This document shows, one piece after another, positions 1 to 6,113 of a stretch of 7,117 nt of DNA (position 1 is the first letter of the stretch; each line of letters begins with the position of its first letter). A model generated the notes under the pieces. The model was not told where the DNA came from. It saw nothing but the letters and a program-made list of their open reading frames with translations, and made no database searches. The DNA comes from Clostridiales bacterium UBA6363. Lineage in GTDB: Bacteria > Bacillota > Clostridia > UBA1381. The translations under genes were made by a program, and so were the position numbers. Location: the NCBI GenBank assembly GCA_002438865.1, contig DJRJ01000086.1, forward strand, positions 1 through 7,117, written 5' to 3'.

Positions 1-2828
1 TCATCAACGGAAACCTCAAGCAGTGCGCCCCTGTAGCGTGAAACGGTTATCTCTGCTTCTCCGCTTTCGTTTGTTTCAAAATCAGCCTCGTATACGAGGT
101 TTCCGCCGTAGAACGGCATGCCCTGATTTGTTACCGTTCCGAAACCTATTCTCTCCTCCGGCTCAATCAGTGTTTTTTCAGTACCGCACAGCTTAACGCC
201 GAAATTACCGAGTAAGAAATAATTCTCCAAGCCCAGCGCTCTTCCGAGCGGAGCTTTTATCAAAAGCTCGTTTCTGCCTTTCTTTACGGGCGGCAAATCC
301 ATTGTGTGTATGCTCCTGTCCGTAAAATATCCGTTTACTTTTATTTCAACCCTTTCACCGTTGAAGTAAACCTCCTCGGCTTCCTCAAAAGCGAGCCTTA
401 CATTTGTTTCGATATTGCTGTCAAAGGTAAAGCGCAGTGTCGGGAATACCGAGATTTTTTCCTTGCCTACAGTCCACGGCTGTGCGCCGGAACCGCTTGC
501 CAGCGGATAATCATAGCGCTTGCGTATTTTTTGGTCTATGCGCAGAATTTCCTCCGTGTCTTCAAAGTTCACGCCGTCCTCCGACCATTGCGCCATATCA
601 AGCACAAGAACGTTGTCCTCTTCACGCTTGCAGTCAACAGCACCTTTGAAGTCTATCGTTTCGACCGTCTGCTTTGCTTTTTCTGCTTTCGGCTGTACAC
701 TCTCTTTGCCGTTCAGCCTTATCAGCAAGCTGTCGGAGCTGTATATTGTTCTTTCTATAACGGTATATTCTTCCTCATACCCGCACGGCAACAATGTTTT
801 ATGCGAATATGAAAGCGGTTCTTCCTCACCGGTAACCGTATTTAAAAGCGACGGTGTATGACTGCCCTTTATATATATTGTAATATGCTGTGCATCGACA
901 ATATCCGGATTGGTATTATACTCACGGTGAGCAATAAATACATATCTGTCACTGCCGTCCTCTCTTTCGCAGTATATGAGATTATCGGCTTCACTTCCGT
1001 CCTCGTTTTGTATCTGCAAGGTGCGGAAAAATTTTAAATTCTCATACAATGTCGGAGAAACATAGTTCACCATACTGCATTTTTTGTACAAATCATATAC
1101 CTCGTCCGAAACAATTCCGTCTATTTGCGAGGGACAATCTCCTATAAAAATTATATCTCCGCCGTTTTTCTGATACTCGTTTAAAATATCAAACGTTGTC
1201 CGACGCATTGTAATAAGAGTCGGTACGACAACAGCCGAATATGCCATCGCTCCCACGTGCAGTTTTTTATCGGTACTGCTTTCGTACTGTTCCGGCAAAA
1301 GTCCTTCGTTTATAAAATCAAAGTCCAGATGATTAAACAAAAGTCCTTCTATAACATCGGTAAACTGCTTTTCAGCAGTTTCTATATGACTGTTTGAAAC
1401 GTCCTTATGACCGAGCATTGTCCATGTGGACTCTATCGGGTGTATCACACCGATATTTACGACAGGCTTTCCACGTGTAAGTACGGTGTTCACTCTTGAG
1501 ATATGATCCTCGATATAACTGTATTCCTCATACCACGGCGACTGATAACCTATCGACGCCGGGTAGTCACGCTTTGCACAGCCTTTCATTGACACCCACG
1601 AAAGATGGAGCGCACGCTGTGTTACACCCAAAACCGCCTGCCAGTCGGCATGGAATTTGTGACCTCTGAAATCAAAATCCCAGCCCGTTACACCGCATTC
1701 CTCGGAGAGCATTCCCTCCTTTGCATACTGATGCACTGCCGACTGCGCCTGCTTTGCCGTTGAAAACTCCGTCCAGTTGCAGAGCATATCGATACCGGGA
1801 ATATCAAAATATTTATACGAACGCATAGCGTCACCGATGCCTGTTGCCTGAAGCCACAAAAATACCTCGCCGTACATATGTCCCGTATATGCAAGTCCGT
1901 CACGCTTACAGCGTTCCTGACACATAGCGCAGAACGTATTTGCAAACCTGTCCGTCAGGTGCTTAAAGTATCTGTATCTTTCCGTTCTTGAGCCGTCCGC
2001 TCTGTCCCATCGGATTTCGGGCAGTTTGTCGAGTATGGAATAACCGTATTCGTCTTTAAAGGTTTCGTCAAAATCGGTTGTCCATGCATAACTCATATCC
2101 TCATCACTCTGTGACAGTGCCGGGAGCTTTATATCGCAAAAATGCGGTTCATCGCTGAACATCATAGGCACGCTGTTGCCGAAATACTCGCCCACCGCCT
2201 TTTCATAAGGCGGATATGTAATGTCGATAAAATCGGAAACGGCTTTTTTCGACAGCAGATCGGCATACGTCTGATTATTAAACCAGCCGAGGTTTTCCGT
2301 TGTACAAACGTACACGTACCACAAATTCCCCCGCTTGCTGTCCGTTTTTTCTTTTCTGTAGCGGAGCAAGGTGTTATTTTCCATTGTTATATTAAAGCAG
2401 CGCACAACATACGGCTCGCCCGTTTTTATTCCTCTTTCCTTGTCAACGGATTTGAGCTTCTTTTTTGTCATAAGCAAGAATTTTGAGCGGTTTTCGGGAT
2501 TTTTCGTAACAAAACCGCCGGCAAATCCCGACGCATATCTGTCCTCATCATACAAATACGCAAGCATATCCTCGCTTTTTGCCTTTTCCGCACAAGCCTT
2601 TACAAGTCCCATAAATTCATCGCTCAGATACGGAACGTCCAGTCCGCTTCGGGGGTGCATAAAAAATCCGCCGAAGCCCATTTTTTTGAAATCCTCTATC
2701 TGGCGCATAAGCTCGTCTTTTTCAAGCTTGCAGTTCCACGCCCAGAACGGCGCTCCGCGGTATTCGCTTGTCGGATTTTTAAAAAGCTCCATATCGAGCC
2801 TTTCCGAATTGTTATGTTTGTATATCAT
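1..2828 (-). CDS. GH106-like glycoside hydrolase, cytoplasmic, 3' end cut by the window edge
   Basis: The frame is open from the ATG at 2828-2826 to position 1: 942 codons with no stop, so the C-terminus lies outside. The start is chosen because GGGAG sits 7 nt upstream; the next in-frame ATG (residue 13) has no better site. There is no signal peptide (begins MIYKHNNSERLDMEL), so the enzyme is probably cytoplasmic. Seen in order: an N-terminal barrel region with FWAWN (28-32), GFGGFFMHPRSGL (51-63), YLYDEDRYASG (91-101), SDEPHF (225-230), TGHMYGE (315-321), SEECGVTGWDFDFRGH (375-390) and KRDYPASIGYQSPW (419-432); a GATase-like Rossmann region about 455-570; then a beta-rich, galactose-binding-like region about 780-880. 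This layout resembles GH106 alpha-L-rhamnosidases and a large related group of unclassified Clostridia and Paenibacillus hydrolases. E227 and E376/E377 are candidate catalytic acids, by inference only. Substrate unproven; rhamnosides are the best guess. Confidence 0.88.
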   Translation of the reverse strand, partial: MIYKHNNSERLDMELFKNPTSEYRGAPFWAWNCKLEKDELMRQIEDFKKMGFGGFFMHPRSGLDVPYLSDEFMGLVKACAEKAKSEDMLAYLYDEDRYASGFAGGFVTKNPENRSKFLLMTKKKLKSVDKERGIKTGEPYVVRCFNITMENNTLLRYRKEKTDSKRGNLWYVYVCTTENLGWFNNQTYADLLSKKAVSDFIDITYPPYEKAVGEYFGNSVPMMFSDEPHFCDIKLPALSQSDEDMSYAWTTDFDETFKDEYGYSILDKLPEIRWDRADGSRTERYRYFKHLTDRFANTFCAMCQERCKRDGLAYTGHMYGEVFLWLQATGIGDAMRSYKYFDIPGIDMLCNWTEFSTAKQAQSAVHQYAKEGMLSEECGVTGWDFDFRGHKFHADWQAVLGVTQRALHLSWVSMKGCAKRDYPASIGYQSPWYEEYSYIEDHISRVNTVLTRGKPVVNIGVIHPIESTWTMLGHKDVSNSHIETAEKQFTDVIEGLLFNHLDFDFINEGLLPEQYESSTDKKLHVGAMAYSAVVVPTLITMRRTTFDILNEYQKNGGDIIFIGDCPSQIDGIVSDEVYDLYKKCSMVNYVSPTLYENLKFFRTLQIQNEDGSEADNLIYCEREDGSDRYVFIAHREYNTNPDIVDAQHITIYIKGSHTPSLLNTVTGEEEPLSYSHKTLLPCGYEEEYTVIERTIYSSDSLLIRLNGKESVQPKAEKAKQTVETIDFKGAVDCKREEDNVLVLDMAQWSEDGVNFEDTEEILRIDQKIRKRYDYPLASGSGAQPWTVGKEKISVFPTLRFTFDSNIETNVRLAFEEAEEVYFNGERVEIKVNGYFTDRSIHTMDLPPVKKGRNELLIKAPLGRALGLENYFLLGNFGVKLCGTEKTLIEPEERIGFGTVTNQGMPFYGGNLVYEADFETNESGEAEITVSRYRGALLEVSVD

Positions 2829-2835
2829 AGTGTAT

Positions 2836-2840
2836 CTCCC
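2836..2840 (-). promoter_or_regulatory. Ribosome binding site of the GH106-like gene
   Basis: On the minus strand GGGAG lies 7 nt before the ATG at 2828. It is what decides the start codon for this gene. It lies just outside the repeat array, so the first hairpin of the array (2855-2876) would be within about 15 nt of it in a read-through transcript. Confidence 0.75.
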
Positions 2841-2854
2841 TTGTTATTGTTTTC

Positions 2855-2876
2855 GGGTCGATGAAGGCATCGACCC
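2855..2876. repeat. Array hairpin copy 1
   Basis: A perfect 9-bp stem (GGGTCGATG at 2855-2863 with CATCGACCC at 2868-2876) closes a loop AAGG, followed by CCTACGG. This copy is closest to the start of the GH106-like gene. Its flank (GGTTTATG...) lacks the CCGC/GCGG mini-hairpin that follows copies 2 and 3. Confidence 0.9.
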
Positions 2877-2942
2877 CTACGGTTTATGTTTTCTTTTCGG
2901 GTCTATGTATGTCCGCCGTTCGGGCGATACGGCATTAACCAC

Positions 2943-2985
2943 ACGGCGTACCGTGACGGTTTCGGCAGGAGCAAGCCCCTGCCCT
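2943..2985. repeat. 43-bp insertion in one repeat unit, carrying its own hairpin
   Basis: Aligning the two long spacers shows 43 extra bases here. They are bounded by the 4-bp direct repeat ACGG at 2943-2946 and 2986-2989, where the shorter unit has a single ACGG (3098-3101). Inside are the inverted repeat ACCGT-G-ACGGT (2950-2960) and the imperfect hairpin GGCAGGAGC/GCCCCTGCC (2964-2983, one A-C mismatch). The second hairpin is followed by CTACGG, the same CTAC tail that follows the main hairpins, so it looks like a different member of the same repeat class nested in the array. A loss from the shorter unit by recombination between the ACGG copies would give the same picture. Confidence 0.75.
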
Positions 2986-2986
2986 A

Positions 2987-3003
2987 CGGAATGATACATT
3001 CCG
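2987..3003. repeat. Spacer inverted repeat CGGAATG/CATTCCG
   Basis: A perfect 7-bp stem (2987-2993 with 2997-3003) encloses ATA. The equivalent element in the neighbouring unit (3099-3115) keeps five outer pairs (CGGAA/TTCCG), then a T-G wobble, then an A-C mismatch. Confidence 0.7.
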
Positions 3004-3009
3004 TTTTTC

Positions 3010-3031
3010 GGGTCGATGTGGGCATCGACCC
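3010..3031. repeat. Array hairpin copy 2
   Basis: The same 9-bp stem as copy 1 (3010-3018 with 3023-3031) with loop TGGG, followed by CCTACCGC. The following mini-hairpin CCGC-TTT-GCGG (3035-3045) runs into TTTTGTTT on the plus strand. Confidence 0.9.
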
Positions 3032-3121
3032 CTACCGCTTTGCGGTTTTGTTTCGTGTCTATGTCTGTCCGCCGTTCGGGCGGTATGGCGTTGCCCCACG
3101 GAATAATACGTTCCGTTACTC

Positions 3122-3143
3122 GGGTCGATGAGGGCATCGACCC
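3122..3143. repeat. Array hairpin copy 3
   Basis: The same 9-bp stem (3122-3130 with 3135-3143) with loop AGGG. It is followed by CCTACCGC and by a second copy of the CCGC/GCGG mini-hairpin (3147-3157) and TTTTGTTTCGTG. After that the flank diverges from copy 2 into the palindrome CGGCA-GAT-TGCCG (3171-3183). Confidence 0.9.
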
Positions 3144-3197
3144 CTACCGCCTTGCGGTTTTGTTTCGTGGCGGCAGATTGCCGTTAACGCCCCGTAG

Positions 3198-3220
3198 GGG
3201 ACGATGCCTTTCATCGTCCC
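3198..3220. repeat. Array hairpin copy 4, inverted and covariant
   Basis: The stem is GGGACGATG (3198-3206) with CATCGTCCC (3212-3220) and loop CCTTT. It is preceded by GTAGG on the plus strand, whereas copies 1-3 show GTAGGGG on the minus strand, so this copy is inverted relative to them. Read in the same orientation, the fourth stem pair is T-A in copies 1-3 and A-T here, a compensatory change that keeps the hairpin. Confidence 0.88.
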
Positions 3221-3233
3221 GCCTCATACATAG

Positions 3234-3242
3234 ATTGTATCA
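3234..3242 (-). promoter_or_regulatory. Weak candidate extended -10 promoter element
   Basis: On the minus strand TGATACAAT fits an extended -10 (TGn then TACAAT) in the AT-rich stretch between the end of the SLH hydrolase gene and the repeat array. No good -35 is present at 16-18 nt (closest is TTTTCT). If real, it would give the GH106-like gene a leader of about 400 nt running through the whole array. The rest of 3223-3297 holds nothing else I can name, and no minus-strand hairpin plus U-tract terminator is visible after the stop at 3298. Confidence 0.25.
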
Positions 3243-3297
3243 CATTTTCCCCCAATAGAAAATCTTTAAAATTAACGTAAAAGTCTGAATAATTAAA

Positions 3298-6111
3298 CTA
3301 TTTCCACGCTTTCCATGCCAGTCTGAACGCAATATCTGCGGTTTCCTGTCTTGTCAGCACATCATTTTCCGCAATTTTGCCGTCTTTTGCGTCCATATAT
3401 CCCAATCCGAGAACAAGACGGTACACCTCGTTATTCGCATTTGATGAGGAATAATCGCTGTACTTTGAAAGCGTAAATGATGAATCGGGGCGATTTGTGC
3501 GCCAGCCGGGATAACGTCCGTCGCCCAAGAGTCCGGCAATTATTGTCATTGCCTCGCCTCTTGTAACGCTTGCGTCGGGATAAACATTTTTGTTTTTATC
3601 CAACTTTACAAGTCCCAGATACCTCGCACCGTCCATACAGCCGTATGTGGGGTCGGTATTGGGCAAATCGTTAAATGCATTTCCGTTCGGGTCGTACCAT
3701 ACACGCTTATCAACACGCAATGCACGCATAACGGCGCTTACAAAATCCTTTTTCTTTACGTTTGTATTCGGCTCAAATGCGCTTCCGCTTGCCGCACCGA
3801 TAAATCCCGTAAGCGAGGAACGCTCTATTTCCTCTTTTTTGGGATTTGACGAACTGACATCGCTGTACACATCATGCGCACTTGAATTGCCGAGGGAGAT
3901 ATGAGCGTTTGAAACGCCCTGGGTTGTTCTTGTTATCTGATAATACATGGTCTTATATTGCGACTTCATCTCAAACGTATAACCGCTGTCGGTCTTGGTA
4001 GTGGGAATGTATGTCGGAATAACTTTTCCGTTCGGCGTTACCGCCTTAACGGTTATCTTCGTATTTGTCTTTATTGTCACCTTGCCCGTAATCGGCTCAA
4101 CAAGTATGGGAGCTGTTCCGCCGTTTTCAAGCGTTTTTTCGTCCTCGGACATAACCTGACCTGTGTTTCTCGTGTCGCCTATTACCGTAAGCAGCATTTT
4201 TCTGCTCGAATAGAGCGGTGCGTCATCAATGCTGTTGAGATATGCGGTTGCATGGTAATTGTTTATTTCAAACTTAACGTCGTCAAGCTCAATTGCTCTG
4301 CCGCTTGTGTATCCGCTTATTGCCTGCGCCTTGGGCGTATTCATACGGAATATTTTATTATTGAAGTCCATTGATAATTCGCCCGTTGCAGATACGAAGT
4401 TTTTGTCACCCTCGTATGCGTCCTTGGTAAGCTGAAGCACACGGTTGTCATATATGTCCTCGTCGTACTGATCTTCAAACACTATACCCGTTTTTCCGAC
4501 AAAACCCATATAGTGACCGTACATATCGGCGCTCAGCATATACTGATCCAAGCCTGCAAACTGCTCGTTTCCCTGATAGCGCTTGTATGCAAACGATGCG
4601 TCGGTTTCCTGTACGTCACCTCGCAGGAAGATACGACCGATTGCAGGGAACGCCGTCATATATTCCGGCTGAGTTGCCGATTCGTGTACCTCTTTGCGTA
4701 TGTTGGACGAATTTGCGGAAAGATCGTCTGTGTCACCCGAGCGCCACTGGAACAGCACGGAATTCATTCCCTGAAGTGCGCTGTATGCGCCCATCATAAG
4801 AATTGTTTCGCCCCTGTATTTGTTCGGGGGATTATCGTTCCATTCCGATATTACATACGGGTGTCCGAAAACACGCCTTACGGAGGCTTGCGAAATCATA
4901 TTTTTCGGAGCTTTGTCATTCCCCTGGTCAAGCACCGAATTAACCTCGTCACTTCTTATCATTCCGTTTGTATACTTGTGCGAGGGCCAGTTTCCCGAAT
5001 AGATATGCGTATCGGTGAAATCAGTGTTTCTGTTGGAGTAGTAAGTAAACGTTTCTATACCGTTTCCTGCCCATGAGGTAGAACCCGTTACCATATTTTT
5101 CACGCCTATGCTCCGAAGATGCGAAATTACCTCGTTAAAAAATTTCTCCTGCAACTCTGCCTTGAACATATACTCATCGTTCCATCTCACCGCACGGCGG
5201 CCGTCGTTGCCGTCCATACATATCTTAACGGTTCCGTCCTCAAGGCTTTCGCCGTCTCTAAGAGCGGGTTTGGGTCTTGCTGTGTCCTTATCATCGCTCC
5301 AAGCTTTGTTGAGTTCCTCCGTCGTGCCGTACTTGTTGCGTAACCATTCGTTATACTGCGCCGTAAGCTCCGCCGAATATTTTTCCGAGCCGTATGTAAA
5401 AGGGCATAGAGAATCTTCATTCTTAAGCTCCATAAGCACAATTGCCGGATCGTCTTTCAGCTTTCTGCCCGTATATTTGTTTTCGTAGTTTAAGAATGCG
5501 TCCGTACGCTCTATGTACTCCTCTTTAAGATCACTGTTAAAATACGCATATGTCTTTGACACGTGTTCAAGGTCATATACATCGGACATTTCCGAGGTAA
5601 TCGGCGTGCCTATCATAAGGTCGAGATATATATAGACGCCTCTCGATTTGAGTTCATTTATGAAAAAGCACAGCTTGTCCATTTTGTCCTCACGCATAAC
5701 ACGTCCGCCGTTTTTTCTCGGACCCCAAAGCTCGCCCGAATCCGTAAGGTGCAGACGTGCGAGATTAAATCCGCTCTGCGCAATTCTTGCGGCACGCTCG
5801 ACTGCCTCGTCACGCTCCATATAATGCGACGCCGCAACGTTCACGCCCCAGAAGTGTGCGTCCGTGCCGTCCTCAAACTTAAACGTATCGCCTTCGTAAT
5901 GATTTAAAAAGCCGTGCTTGCCCGCCGGTGCGTCAAGTATATCGGAGGAGTCGAGAATAGTTCCTCTCACCTGACTTGCCTTTGGATATTCATAGACAAA
6001 CCAGTCCGAAGTATCGGGATTTGCCTCCTTCGATGCCGCTCTTGAAACTATGGGAGTAAGCGACATAAGTATTGCGGCGGCGGATATTAATGATATAATT
6101 CTATTTTTCAT
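3298..6111 (-). CDS. Secreted clan GH-A-like glycoside hydrolase with C-terminal SLH anchor
   Basis: Complete, 937 residues, ATG to TAG. Residues 1-25 form a Sec signal peptide: MKNR, a hydrophobic core, and likely cleavage after SRA (25). About 45-495 is a TIM-barrel region of clan GH-A type (GH5/GH42-like): FWGVN (87-91), NLARLHLTD (116-124), candidate acid/base E232 in MELKNEDS, DTHIYSGNW (367-375), candidate nucleophile E423 in YVISEW, and FQWRSGD (454-460). About 500-740 is beta-rich, including FRMNTPKAQAISGYTSG (588-604). From about 763 come SLH modules: a degenerate first one (768-800), then 812-863 with TRGEAMTIIAGLL, then 881-934 with TRQETADIAFRLA. SLH modules bind secondary cell-wall polymers, so the enzyme should be displayed on the surface of a Gram-positive cell. 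Substrate and exact GH family are not assignable by eye. It starts 2 nt after the upstream stop, which implies co-expression. Confidence 0.95.
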   Translation of the reverse strand: MKNRIISLISAAAILMSLTPIVSRAASKEANPDTSDWFVYEYPKASQVRGTILDSSDILDAPAGKHGFLNHYEGDTFKFEDGTDAHFWGVNVAASHYMERDEAVERAARIAQSGFNLARLHLTDSGELWGPRKNGGRVMREDKMDKLCFFINELKSRGVYIYLDLMIGTPITSEMSDVYDLEHVSKTYAYFNSDLKEEYIERTDAFLNYENKYTGRKLKDDPAIVLMELKNEDSLCPFTYGSEKYSAELTAQYNEWLRNKYGTTEELNKAWSDDKDTARPKPALRDGESLEDGTVKICMDGNDGRRAVRWNDEYMFKAELQEKFFNEVISHLRSIGVKNMVTGSTSWAGNGIETFTYYSNRNTDFTDTHIYSGNWPSHKYTNGMIRSDEVNSVLDQGNDKAPKNMISQASVRRVFGHPYVISEWNDNPPNKYRGETILMMGAYSALQGMNSVLFQWRSGDTDDLSANSSNIRKEVHESATQPEYMTAFPAIGRIFLRGDVQETDASFAYKRYQGNEQFAGLDQYMLSADMYGHYMGFVGKTGIVFEDQYDEDIYDNRVLQLTKDAYEGDKNFVSATGELSMDFNNKIFRMNTPKAQAISGYTSGRAIELDDVKFEINNYHATAYLNSIDDAPLYSSRKMLLTVIGDTRNTGQVMSEDEKTLENGGTAPILVEPITGKVTIKTNTKITVKAVTPNGKVIPTYIPTTKTDSGYTFEMKSQYKTMYYQITRTTQGVSNAHISLGNSSAHDVYSDVSSSNPKKEEIERSSLTGFIGAASGSAFEPNTNVKKKDFVSAVMRALRVDKRVWYDPNGNAFNDLPNTDPTYGCMDGARYLGLVKLDKNKNVYPDASVTRGEAMTIIAGLLGDGRYPGWRTNRPDSSFTLSKYSDYSSSNANNEVYRLVLGLGYMDAKDGKIAENDVLTRQETADIAFRLAWKAWK

Positions 6112-6113
6112 TT

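Larger units (their letters stand above)
2851..3222. repeat. Tandem hairpin repeat array filling the spacer between the two hydrolase genes
   Basis: Three near-identical hairpins (9-bp stem GGGTCGATG/CATCGACCC, 4-nt loop) begin at 2855, 3010 and 3122, each followed on the plus strand by CCTAC. A fourth, variant hairpin at 3198-3220 lies in the opposite orientation. The spacers are homologous too: GTCCGCCGTTCGGGCG recurs at 2911-2926 and 3067-3082, a CGGAA...TTCCG inverted repeat recurs at 2987-3003 and 3099-3115, and the 35 nt from the CATCGACCC arm onward differ by one base between the second and third copies. Unit lengths are 112 and 155 nt; a 43-bp insertion explains the difference. The pattern resembles the GTAGGGG(T/A)CGATG intergenic repeats I associate with Clostridia genomes, which have no settled function known to me. 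There is no transposase in or beside it. Confidence 0.9.

Noticed and set aside
2877..3137. Small open frames on both strands inside the spacer (for example 2877-3137 minus, 2886-3131 plus)
   Set aside because: They are translations of the tandem repeat: the peptides themselves repeat (DPK, PERRT, GIDPY) and have no convincing ribosome binding site. Non-coding repeat is the simpler explanation.
2851..3222. CRISPR array
   Set aside because: Only three direct copies, spacing of 112 and 155 nt, and the intervening sequences are homologous to each other rather than unique; no cas gene.
3194..3222. Intrinsic terminator of the SLH hydrolase gene
   Set aside because: The hairpin is strong but on the minus strand it is followed by a GC-rich stretch (CTACGGGGCG), not a U-tract. 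Termination here may be Rho-dependent or absent.
2829..3297. Riboswitch or T-box leader of the GH106-like gene
   Set aside because: The spacer has hairpins but none of the conserved core motifs of a riboswitch or T-box that I can recognise, and the hairpins are tandem copies of one element.
4513..5076. Plus-strand open frames of 60-190 codons opposite the three genes (306-812, 2142-2486, 2371-2994, 3958-4374, 4513-5076, 5563-5907)
   Set aside because: They lie antisense to, or largely overlap, long well-supported minus-strand genes, have no recognisable domains, and the minus frames carry clear family motifs.
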